A stretch of DNA of 64,000 nt, taken from JBNJGB01 sp051747385. GTDB taxonomy: Bacteria; Myxococcota_A; UBA9042; PHBI01; JACKFB01. A program made the position numbers and the translations under genes. The DNA is taken from assembly GCA_051747385.1 (NCBI GenBank), contig JBNJGB010000034.1, positions 3,725-67,724 on the forward strand, in the 5' to 3' direction. The notes under the pieces are model-generated. The model worked only from the letters and a program-made list of their open reading frames with translations. It was not told the origin of the DNA and made no database searches. Shown here piece by piece: positions 46,645 through 54,058 of this stretch; within the stretch, counting starts at the first letter, position 1, and every line of letters begins with the position of its first letter.

Positions 46645-46672
46645 CCGGGAGAGCCAGCTTGTTGGTGGAGGC

Positions 46673-47018
46673 GCGGGGAGTCGAACCCCGGTCCGAGAAC
46701 GGTCCGCATCAGGCGTCTACGTGCGTAGGATCCGTGCTTTGATTTAAGCCGGAAGGACTCCCACGGGCAGGATTCCGACCGACCGATCTCCATGAATCTC
46801 GTCCACACCCGACGGAGCGGCGGGCGGGACCAGCCTGTGAGGTATGACAATCACTCCGGCGCCACAGGCGAGCCACCGAAGGACCGTCTCGCTATTTATG
46901 CAGCGAGAGCAAACGCGTTGTCGTTGGCGTTTGAAGAGTTCCTGTCTTGATGACCGGGGGACAGGACCCGGGCACGCAACCTGTGCTTCATCATCCCCGT
47001 CGAAACCAGTTCGCCCCC
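46673..47018 (-). ncRNA. ssrA: tmRNA (transfer-messenger RNA)
   Basis: 346 bases including CCA. The 5' end is GGGGGCGAACTGGTTTCGAC and the 3' end is GGTTCGACTCCCCGCGCC followed by TCCACCA; the two form a 7-bp acceptor stem with one G-U pair. The tag-coding frame (minus strand, about 46891-46925) reads resume codon GCC then AAC-GAC-AAC-GCG-TTT-GCT-CTC-GCT-GCA-TAA, so the degradation tag is AANDNAFALAA, counting the charged alanine. It rescues stalled ribosomes with SmpB. One-piece form, not permuted. Confidence 0.96.
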
Positions 47019-47044
47019 ATGGCGGCTGGTGTCTCTCAACGCTC

Positions 47045-47072
47045 ACTATAGGAGCGCCCGCCGGCCGGTCAA
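47045..47072 (-). promoter_or_regulatory. Promoter of ssrA
   Basis: On the minus strand, TTGACC (47067-47072), 16 bases, TATAGT (47045-47050), 26 bases before the mature tmRNA 5' end. It is close to the sigma70 consensus, as expected for a highly expressed RNA. Confidence 0.7.
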
Positions 47073-47233
47073 GGGGGGGCTCCCGTGACGAAGCTCCGGC
47101 CCAGGCCGACGATCCGACGGCGCTGTGGCGTGCCGCAACTCCTCGAATTGGCGCTGCCAGTCCTGCGTCGTTGCGTCCCACCACAGCTTGCGCCTCCCCG
47201 CCCTGGACTCGAACCTCCATTCCGTCCCAGGAG

Positions 47234-48625
47234 TCAAGGGCCTGCCGGTCGGAGGGCGGGCGGCCGCGGGTCGGGGACCTCGAGGGGCGCGACCGTGGGG
47301 AGGCGCCGCACGCGGCGGTTCCAGGTGACCTCGACGACGCAGCGGCCGTCCGTGGACAACGACAGGCCCTCCACGACCCGCCAGAGGCACCGGTCCGAGG
47401 ACTCGTCCAGGACCGTGCCGAGCCTGGCCACCACCCGCACCTCCGCGTCGCGCGCCTCCAGGCGGAAGCCGGCGCGCCCGGTGTGGTCGCCGTAGCACGT
47501 GGTCACCTCCTCGCGGACGCTGCGGAGGGCTCGGGCCGCCTCTTCGCGCTCGCACGCCCCCGTGACCTCGAGCCGCTCGATCCGCGGCGCTCCGGCAGGG
47601 CGCGCCGACGCGGACCGCGAGGAGCGCTCCTCCTCCCGGTCTTCCCCCTCCCGGTCTTCCCCCTCCCGGTCTTCCCCCTCGGCGGGCCCGTCGTCCCCCC
47701 GGGCGGCGGCTCCCTCCTCCAGCCGGGCGTCCAGCCAGCGGAGGTAGGCCCGGGCGTCGCGCGCGTGGAACCGGCGTCGGCTCCACGCGGAGGCCGTGAA
47801 CGTGCGCGGCAGGACGGACCGGGCCAGGGCGCCCAGGCGCTTCGAGCGGGCGTGATCCCCCTGGCGCCACGCGGCGAGGCCGCGCCCGTAGGCCGCCCAG
47901 GCGAGCCGCGGGTGATCCTCCAGCAGGGCGTCGTACGCGTCAGCCGCCTGCTTCGTCTCGCCGTCCGCGAGCAGCGCCTGCGCCCAGGCGAGGTCGAAGA
48001 TGGGGTCCCGGGGTGCCAGGCGCGTCGCGACCGTCAGGAGCGCCACCGCCTTGTCCGTGTCGTGCCGCTGTCCCCGGCTCAGGCGCAGCAGGGCGTGGTC
48101 CAGGAGCAGGTCGGGATCCCGGCGGATCTTCCGGTTGGCCTGCTCCATGTCGGAGATGGCGGCATCGAGCAGGCCGAGCCGATAGCGGATGATGGCCCGG
48201 TCGGCCCGCATCCCGGCGGAGTCCGGGGAGAGGGTGACCGCCCGGTCGGCGGCCTCCAGGGCCTCGTCGTGCGCGCCCCTGCGCTCCAGCAGCGCCGCCA
48301 GGTCCGACCAGGCCAGGGCGTGCTTGTCGTTCAGCTCCACGGCCTTCCGGAACGAGGACTCCGCCTGGCTGCGGCGCCCCGTCTCCGCGTACAGGCGCCC
48401 GAGCATCCAGTGCACGTGCGGATCGCGCGGATAGCCCTCCCGCGCCTCCTCGATGAGCTTCAGCGCGGCGCCGCGGTCGCCCCTTGCGACCAGCTTCCGG
48501 GCCTGCTTCTGCACGTAGGCGGGCGCCTTCGGCGGAGCGTCCGGGCCCGCATCGGGCGGCGCGATGCCCAGGAGGAGCGCCGCGGCGAGGAGCAGCAGGG
48601 CGCCGGCCGGACGAGGAGCGCGCAC
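47234..48625 (-). CDS. Exported TPR protein with charged linker and C-terminal AgmX-like domain
   Basis: 463 residues from a GTG (a TTG three codons earlier is also possible). A signal peptide (ALLLLAAALLLG) is followed by five to six TPR units (residues about 35-270). A low-complexity linker of EDREG units encoded by 15-bp repeats comes next, then a C-terminal domain of about 90 residues (EVTTCYGDHTGRAGFRLEARDAEVRVV) that resembles the TonB/AgmX-type C-terminal domains of Myxococcota gliding and envelope proteins. This last comparison is inferred. It is encoded just downstream of gltA (22 bases) on the same strand. Confidence 0.82.
   Translation of the reverse strand: MRAPRPAGALLLLAAALLLGIAPPDAGPDAPPKAPAYVQKQARKLVARGDRGAALKLIEEAREGYPRDPHVHWMLGRLYAETGRRSQAESSFRKAVELNDKHALAWSDLAALLERRGAHDEALEAADRAVTLSPDSAGMRADRAIIRYRLGLLDAAISDMEQANRKIRRDPDLLLDHALLRLSRGQRHDTDKAVALLTVATRLAPRDPIFDLAWAQALLADGETKQAADAYDALLEDHPRLAWAAYGRGLAAWRQGDHARSKRLGALARSVLPRTFTASAWSRRRFHARDARAYLRWLDARLEEGAAARGDDGPAEGEDREGEDREGEDREEERSSRSASARPAGAPRIERLEVTGACEREEAARALRSVREEVTTCYGDHTGRAGFRLEARDAEVRVVARLGTVLDESSDRCLWRVVEGLSLSTDGRCVVEVTWNRRVRRLPTVAPLEVPDPRPPALRPAGP
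47641..47683. repeat. 15-bp tandem repeat inside the TPR gene
   Basis: About three copies of CTTCCCCCTCCCGGT, coding on the minus strand for EDREG units of the charged linker. It is a likely site of length variation between strains. Confidence 0.7.
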
Positions 48626-48647
48626 GGGGAGCAAGCGACCCGTCGCG

Positions 48648-49799
48648 TCACCCGCGCTCGTTCATGGGCTTGAACTCGCGGGGCTCCGAGCCCGTGTAGA
48701 TCTGGGTGGGCCGGAAGATGCGGTTGCCCTCGAGCTGCTCCAGCCAGTGGCTCAGCCACCCGGCCACGCGGGCGATGGCGAAGATGGGCGTGAACATGTC
48801 CCGGTCGATACCGAGCTTGCTGTAGACGATGCCCGAGTAGAAGTCGACGTTGGGATAGATGCCCTTGTCGCCCAGGCGCTCGGTGGCGACCTCTTCGACC
48901 TTCCTGGCGATCTCGTAGCGCTCGCTGCTGCCCAGCTTGTCGAACAGGCGCGTGGTGAGCCTCTGGAGGATCCTGGCCCGCGGGTCCTTGGCCTTGTAGA
49001 CCCGGTGGCCCAGGCCCATGATCTTCTCCTTGCGGTCGATCTTGCCCTGGATGGCGTCCGCGGCGCGGTCCAGGGAGCCGATCTCGTCCAGGAGGTAGAG
49101 GACCTGCTCGTTGGCCCCGCCGTGCAGCGGGCCCGACAGGGAGCCGACGGCCGAGGAGATGACCGCGTACGGGTCGGCCAGGGTGGAGCCCACGACCCGC
49201 GCCGAGAACGTCGACGCGTTCATGGTGTGCTCGGCGTGGAGGATGAGGGCCACGTCCATGGTCCGGGCGGCGACCGGGTCGGGCTCCTCCTCCGTCAGCA
49301 TGTACAGGAAGTTCGCGGCGTGCCCCAGGTCGTCGCGGGGGCGGATGGCCTCGTCGCCGTTGCGTAGTCGGGCGAACGCCGCGACCAGGGTGGGGAGCTT
49401 GGCGATGAGGTTCACCACCGCCGTCCGCTGGACGTCTGCGTCGTAGACGTCCTTGGCCGGATAGAACATGCCCATGGCCGCGATGCCGGCCTGGACCACG
49501 TCCATCGGGTGCCCGCCCTCCGGCAGGGTCTTCACCACGTCGATGATCTTGTACTTGAGCCGCCGGTGGTGGCGGAGGCGCGCGTCGAACTCCTCGAGCT
49601 GGTCCCGCGTCGGGAGCTCGCCGTACAGGAGGAGCCAGGAGACCTCCTCGTACGTGCAGTGCTCCGCCAGGTCCTCGATGGCGTAGCCCCGGTAATAGAG
49701 CTTGCCCTTCTGGCCGTCGATGAAGCTGACATCGGACTCGGCGCAGGGGATGCCTTCCAGCCCCCGGACGAGCTTCGGCTTGTCGGACGTATCGGACAT
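48648..49799 (-). CDS. gltA: Citrate synthase
   Basis: 383 residues, the shorter form also seen in Gram-positives and archaea. Catalytic residues are visible: His in SGPLHGGANE, His in MGLGHRVYK and Asp in YPNVDFYSG; LILHAEHTMNAST and the C-terminal RPTQIYTG are also present. It condenses acetyl-CoA with oxaloacetate at the start of the TCA cycle. A methylcitrate-synthase role cannot be excluded from sequence alone, but no prp genes are nearby. The ATG follows CCAGGAGTCCCTTC. It is probably co-transcribed with the TPR gene behind it. Confidence 0.94.
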   Translation of the reverse strand: MSDTSDKPKLVRGLEGIPCAESDVSFIDGQKGKLYYRGYAIEDLAEHCTYEEVSWLLLYGELPTRDQLEEFDARLRHHRRLKYKIIDVVKTLPEGGHPMDVVQAGIAAMGMFYPAKDVYDADVQRTAVVNLIAKLPTLVAAFARLRNGDEAIRPRDDLGHAANFLYMLTEEEPDPVAARTMDVALILHAEHTMNASTFSARVVGSTLADPYAVISSAVGSLSGPLHGGANEQVLYLLDEIGSLDRAADAIQGKIDRKEKIMGLGHRVYKAKDPRARILQRLTTRLFDKLGSSERYEIARKVEEVATERLGDKGIYPNVDFYSGIVYSKLGIDRDMFTPIFAIARVAGWLSHWLEQLEGNRIFRPTQIYTGSEPREFKPMNERG

Positions 49800-49990
49800 G
49801 AAGGGACTCCTGGATCGAACGGTACGGATCTCGCCGGTCCTTCCCGTCGACCGGCCCGAGGCCTCCTCGCCGTCTGCCCGAACGGCTGCACGACGCCGCC
49901 CGCGGAGCGGGCGACGACCTGGCCAGGAGGCGCGCCGAGCCTAGCGAAGGCCGCGCCGGTTTGCAATCCAAGACCGGCCAGCCGAGCGCC
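49800..49990. other. Gap between gltA and the next gene
   Basis: 191 bases upstream of gltA and downstream of the 295-residue exported protein gene, with no supported gene or RNA. It must contain the gltA promoter, but no good -35/-10 pair was recognised. Confidence 0.3.
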
Positions 49991-50878
49991 TCAGGGTGCG
50001 GAGTCGCCGTCGCCCCGATCCGGGAGGGACCAGCCGGTCACCTGGAGCTGGGGCCGGCAGTAGTTCGAGGGCACCTGCTTGACCACGCGGCCCTCCACCT
50101 CCAGCAGGACGTCGCGATGCAGGGCCAGGCGGTCCATGAGGGCGCGGGCCTCCGACGTGCGGGGCACGTAGGCGTGCACGAAGCGCCCCTCGTCGTCGTG
50201 GAGCCGGACGGCGTAGTGCGTCCGCGTCGCTCCCCGGAAGGCGCAGTGGTACGCAGTGCTCAGGCGCGCGCCGGCGACGACCTCCACCTCCTCGCCCAGG
50301 AGCTCCTCCTCGGTGGGCGCGTCGTCGCCTCGCCGGTGCCGGTTGACGCGCCCGGTCAGGGCCTTCCACACGGGCGCGTCCCCAGCCTCCTCCAGGGCCT
50401 CCTCGCTGGGTTGGAAGGCCGGGTCCGGGCGCCCCGGGGACAGGGTTCCGGCGGGATACTCCCAGCCGCGGGACCACTTGAGGACGTCCACCTGGTCGGG
50501 GCAGGTCTCGCTGAGCCGCTCCGGGTCGTATCGCACCTGCACCGTGATCGGCAGCCACGGCTCGTCCTCGAGCTGTCGCTCCAGGACCTTGCCGAGGTCC
50601 CGCGGCATGTAGCCCGTCAGGGTCTCGAGGGGGCCGCCGAGCAGCGTGAACGCCATCAGCTCGCCCTTCCTGTGGCGGTACTCGCAGTTGTAGTAGTCGG
50701 TGCGCCGCGCGAAGACGCGCAGGGTGAGCACGCGCCCCGCCAGCTCGTGGCGATCGGCCTGCAGGCGGGTGACCGTCGGCCAGTTGCGGGGATCCCGATC
50801 CGGCGCCGTCTCGGCCGGGACGGCCGGGGCCGTGAGGAGCATCGTTGCGGCGAGCACGATCTGGAGCAGGGATCTCAT
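49991..50878 (-). CDS. Exported protein of unknown function
   Basis: 295 residues. The ATG at 50876-50878 opens a signal peptide (MRSLLQIVLAATMLLTAPAV). The mature protein is strand-rich with paired patterns that look like two OB-like or beta-barrel halves: VLTLRVFARRTDYYNCEYRH in the first half, and EVEVVAGARLSTAYHCAFRG followed by VLLEVEGRVVKQV in the second. Each half holds Tyr-x-Cys. No family was recognised. No ribosome site precedes the start, but the longer upstream frame is not signal-like. It is divergent from the L,D-transpeptidase gene. Confidence 0.75.
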   Translation of the reverse strand: MRSLLQIVLAATMLLTAPAVPAETAPDRDPRNWPTVTRLQADRHELAGRVLTLRVFARRTDYYNCEYRHRKGELMAFTLLGGPLETLTGYMPRDLGKVLERQLEDEPWLPITVQVRYDPERLSETCPDQVDVLKWSRGWEYPAGTLSPGRPDPAFQPSEEALEEAGDAPVWKALTGRVNRHRRGDDAPTEEELLGEEVEVVAGARLSTAYHCAFRGATRTHYAVRLHDDEGRFVHAYVPRTSEARALMDRLALHRDVLLEVEGRVVKQVPSNYCRPQLQVTGWSLPDRGDGDSAP

Positions 50879-50950
50879 CGGGCGCGATGATGATCCCGCC
50901 CGCGGAAACCTGCAAGAAGATGCCCGCGGGAACCTGGCGAAAAAATGGCC

Positions 50951-50968
50951 AGCCCGCGAGCGCGGGCT
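50951..50968. repeat. Short palindrome in a divergent promoter region
   Basis: AGCCCGCG-AG-CGCGGGCT, an 8-bp stem, 14 bases before the L,D-transpeptidase start. It could be an operator or just another GC palindrome of the type at 13.4 kb. Partial repeats (CCCGCGGAAACCTG / CCCGCGGGAACCTG) lie immediately to its left at about 50899-50936. Confidence 0.4.
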
Positions 50969-50981
50969 TACCACGGAGGGC

Positions 50982-52958
50982 GTGAGCACACCCTCCCGGG
51001 ACGACCGCGGCGCCCGCCGGCGTGGCGCCCTCCTCGCCGCCTTCGCGGGCCTGTTCCTGGGCGCCGCCACCGCGGGCGGCCAGGGGAGCGCCGCCTGGCT
51101 CCCTCTCGTAGGCCGCGCCGACGCTCACGTCCCGCGCATCCCGCGCCTCGGCGCCATGGTCGCTCCGGGCGCCGGACCCGCCGCCGCTGCGAGCCTGCGC
51201 CGCTTGGTGCCGCGCGTGGTGGCCCGTCGGGCCGAGCGCGCGTCGAGCGGGGCCTGGGACCGTGCGTTGCGCGATGCCCTGGGCGACGTGCCGGACGCCG
51301 TGCGGGCCGCCTACCGGACCCGCCCGAGGCCGGTGTTCACGGCCGGGCGGGCGCCGGGGCCCTCCGGTCACGTGGTCCTGCGCCGGGCGGCCGACGCCGT
51401 CCACCACGGCCTGCCGGCCTGGGAGCGCCGCGCCTCGGATCTCCGGGAGATGGAGGAACGCCTGGGGGAGGAGGGGCCCCGCCGAGCGGCACCGCCGCGG
51501 GTGCCGCGAGAGGACCTGCTCGCGGCCTGGCGCGACACGGCGGGGGCCGACGATCGGGTGGCCGCGTGGTCCACACGCCTGGAAGAGCGTGCGCCGGTGC
51601 TGGTGGCCGCGGCGCGGCGGAGAGCACGGGAGCGGAGGCGTGACGCGCGCTTGCAGGCCCGCCTCGAGGTCGCCCTGGCCGTCGCCGCCCACGACCTGGC
51701 CCGGGATCTGGCTCATCGTCCGCGCACGGAGGGCCTGCTCGTGGACGAGGAGGGCTCGCATCTCTCGCCCGATCGGCTCTGGCAGCGTCCGTCGCCGCCC
51801 CCGACGCTCGCCGAGACGGAGGCGCTGCTGGAGGCGGCTGCAGAGGGCGCGGAGTCGCTGGACGCGTGGCTGGATGCGCGGCTGCCGCAGGCCGAGGGCT
51901 ATCGGGCCCTGGCCCGGGCCGCGCGGCGCTACGGGGACATCTGCGACGCGGGCGGCTGGGAGCGGCTCGGGGTGCCGCGCTATCGCCGCCGGACGCGGTG
52001 GTCCGACGCGGGGCGAATCCGGGCCCTGGAGCGACGCCTGGCCGTGGAGGGCTTTTTCGAGGGGACCCCGGACGGGGTCTACGACGACGACACGGTCGAC
52101 GCGGTGCGCGCCTACCAGGTGGCGCACCACCTGAAGGCCAGCGGCACGTTCGAGGCGGAGACGGCGCGGGCCCTGAACGTCCCCTGCGAGGAGCGGCTGC
52201 GCACGCTGTGGCTCAACCTCCGGCGCTGGAGACACGTGGGGCGCACGGACGAGCGGACCTACGTGGAGGTCGTTCTGCCCGCCATGGAGCTCCGGTGGGT
52301 GGTGGACGGCGAGGTCCGGACGACGGAGCCGGTGGTCGTGGGCTCCGGGCGCCGCTACTACTGGTCCCGGGAGCGCGGCCGGCGCGTGTATCACCGGGCG
52401 ACCCCGGTGCTGACCGACGCCATCTCCAACGTGGTGCTGAACCCCGAGTGGAACGTGCCGTCGCGGATCATCCGGCGGGAGATCCGCCCCCGGATGGAGG
52501 ACGATCCCGGCTGGCTGGAGGCCCACGGCTATCGGATCGAGCACACCGCCGGCGGCCACGAGATGGTCGTCCAGGAGGCGGGGCCCGACAACGCCCTCGG
52601 GCGCGTGAAGCTCCTGTTCCCGAACGCCGAGAGCATCTACGTCCACGACACCGACGAGCCGGAGCTGTTCCGCCACGCCGTGCGCGACTACAGCCACGGC
52701 TGCGTGCGCGTGGACGACGCCCTCGAGCTGGGCCTGGACGTCCTGGAGGAGGACATGCGGCGCCGGGGCCGCCCGTTCGACCTCGACCGGGTGCGGGAGC
52801 GCATGGACGAGGAGCCCCCCGAGACCCGCTGGTTCGCCCTGTCGGAGCCGGTCCCGGTGTTCTTCGAGTACCTCACGGCGTCCGTGGACGAGCACGGGCG
52901 CGTGCGGTTCCACCCGGACATCTACGAGTACGACCGGCGGACCCTCGGCGACTCGTAG
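50982..52958 (+). CDS. L,D-transpeptidase of the YcbB (LdtD) type
   Basis: 658 residues. A GTG start with GGAGG upstream opens a signal or anchor (LLAAFAGLFLGAATAG). Residues about 30-330 are Arg/Ala-rich helices without recognised family. A peptidoglycan-binding type 1 domain follows (RIRALERRLAVEGFFEG and VDAVRAYQVAHHLKASG), then the YkuD catalytic domain with NPEWNVPSRI, IYVHDTDEP and the active site SHGCVR (Cys574). It makes 3-3 cross-links in peptidoglycan, or attaches proteins to it, in the periplasm. It is longer than E. coli YcbB because of the N-terminal helices. Confidence 0.92.
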   Translation: MSTPSRDDRGARRRGALLAAFAGLFLGAATAGGQGSAAWLPLVGRADAHVPRIPRLGAMVAPGAGPAAAASLRRLVPRVVARRAERASSGAWDRALRDALGDVPDAVRAAYRTRPRPVFTAGRAPGPSGHVVLRRAADAVHHGLPAWERRASDLREMEERLGEEGPRRAAPPRVPREDLLAAWRDTAGADDRVAAWSTRLEERAPVLVAAARRRARERRRDARLQARLEVALAVAAHDLARDLAHRPRTEGLLVDEEGSHLSPDRLWQRPSPPPTLAETEALLEAAAEGAESLDAWLDARLPQAEGYRALARAARRYGDICDAGGWERLGVPRYRRRTRWSDAGRIRALERRLAVEGFFEGTPDGVYDDDTVDAVRAYQVAHHLKASGTFEAETARALNVPCEERLRTLWLNLRRWRHVGRTDERTYVEVVLPAMELRWVVDGEVRTTEPVVVGSGRRYYWSRERGRRVYHRATPVLTDAISNVVLNPEWNVPSRIIRREIRPRMEDDPGWLEAHGYRIEHTAGGHEMVVQEAGPDNALGRVKLLFPNAESIYVHDTDEPELFRHAVRDYSHGCVRVDDALELGLDVLEEDMRRRGRPFDLDRVRERMDEEPPETRWFALSEPVPVFFEYLTASVDEHGRVRFHPDIYEYDRRTLGDS

Positions 52959-53173
52959 AGCGCCGAACGGGACCGCGGACCGCGGGTCTGCGAGCGATCT
53001 CCGAGTGGATCGGCCAGGCGCGGAGCGCCGACTCCGGGTCCCGAGCCATGCCATGAGGCATGGCGCAGCGGTCCCGGAAGGCCGAGGCGCCGGAGATCGC
53101 CGCTAGCCCAACGGGAGCGGTCCTGTTTGGTGCTCTAGCGACGACCGGCGAGGACGCAGCGAGGTGGCAGGCC

Positions 53174-53719
53174 CTACTCGGCGTTCTTCGAAGCGGGGAC
53201 CGGCTCCACCAGGCGACGGACCTCCACCTCGAGGGTCCCGGCGCGGGCCAGGTCGAACTCGTCGCTGCGCCAGGCGACCCGACCCTCCCGGTCGAGGAGG
53301 ACCAGGGACGGGACGACGCCCTCGGGGTTCCAGGCCTCGGCGATGGACCCGTCGTCGATCACCACCCGCGCGCCGAGGGCCCGGCGGTCGACCTCGCGTT
53401 GGACACGGTCCAGGTGGGACCGCGCGTCAAGGCTGACGGCGAGCACGTGGAGGCCGAAGTCGGCGTAGGCGGCGTGGAGCGCCCCTGCGAACCGCAGGGC
53501 GTCCCCGCAGGGCTCGCAGTCGGTCGTCCAGAAGGCGAGCAGCAGCACGTCGCGGCCTACGTGCTCGGACAGGGTCAGCGGCCTTCCGGACAGGTCGGCG
53601 AGCGTGGATCGCTCGGCCGTCGTCGCCTCGTCCACCCGTGGACGTGGACGCGCCCCTCCGCACGCGGGGAGCAGGGCGGAGAACAGCACTGCGGCGGAGG
53701 CGATGGCGGCGGCGCGCAT
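53174..53719 (-). CDS. TlpA-like thioredoxin-fold lipoprotein
   Basis: 181 residues. The ATG follows GACGAGGGATTC. The lipobox is LLPAC (Cys20), and the thioredoxin fold has the redox pair Cys68-Glu-Pro-Cys71 in FWTTDCEPCGD and the cis-proline in GVVPSLVLLD. It is likely a periplasm-facing thiol reductase of the ResA/TlpA group, used to reduce cytochrome c apoproteins or other exported cysteines. No cytochrome maturation genes are adjacent. Its promoter region contains MITE copy 5. Confidence 0.9.
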   Translation of the reverse strand: MRAAAIASAAVLFSALLPACGGARPRPRVDEATTAERSTLADLSGRPLTLSEHVGRDVLLLAFWTTDCEPCGDALRFAGALHAAYADFGLHVLAVSLDARSHLDRVQREVDRRALGARVVIDDGSIAEAWNPEGVVPSLVLLDREGRVAWRSDEFDLARAGTLEVEVRRLVEPVPASKNAE

Positions 53720-53795
53720 GAATCCCTCGTCGGCCCGTTCGTCGGGAAAGGTGACACGGGCCCGACTCTGCAACAACCCTACCTGGGCGGGTCGG

Positions 53796-53964
53796 CAGGG
53801 CGGTCGCAAAGTCGACCGCCCTCCCTTGCCCTTGCCCTTGCCCTTGCCCTTGCCCTTGCCTGCTCTCGAACGCGCAGAATCCATCGTTTCCGAGCGGATA
53901 CATTCCGGCGCCGGGCGCCGTACCGCCGCGCGGCCCTCACTTGTCCGACTTTGCGATTGCCCTG
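53796..53964 (-). mobile_element. MITE-like element, copy 5 (169 bp), with 10-bp target duplication
   Basis: It starts CAGGGCGGTCGCAAAGTCGA and ends GACTTTGCGATTGCCCTG. Perfect flanks GGCGGGTCGG lie at 53786-53795 and 53965-53974. This is the longest copy, with five full TTGCCC units plus a partial sixth. It lies in the divergent promoter region between the TlpA-like gene and the HEAT-repeat gene. Confidence 0.9.
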
Positions 53965-54058
53965 GGCGGGTCGGGCGTTTGACGGGGCTCGGGGCCGCTG
54001 CGAAGATTCGCCGGAGGCCCGGGGACGGGGCCCTCTCACCACGCGCAGAGGCGGCTCG

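Noticed and set aside
46673..47018. Possible genomic island integrated at ssrA
   Set aside because: tmRNA genes are frequent integration sites, but no integrase and no direct repeat of the 3' end were seen nearby; the flanking genes look resident.
53826..53860. TTGCCC hexamers as an isolated microsatellite
   Set aside because: The hexamers occur in this form only inside the five dispersed elements, so they are treated as part of those elements.
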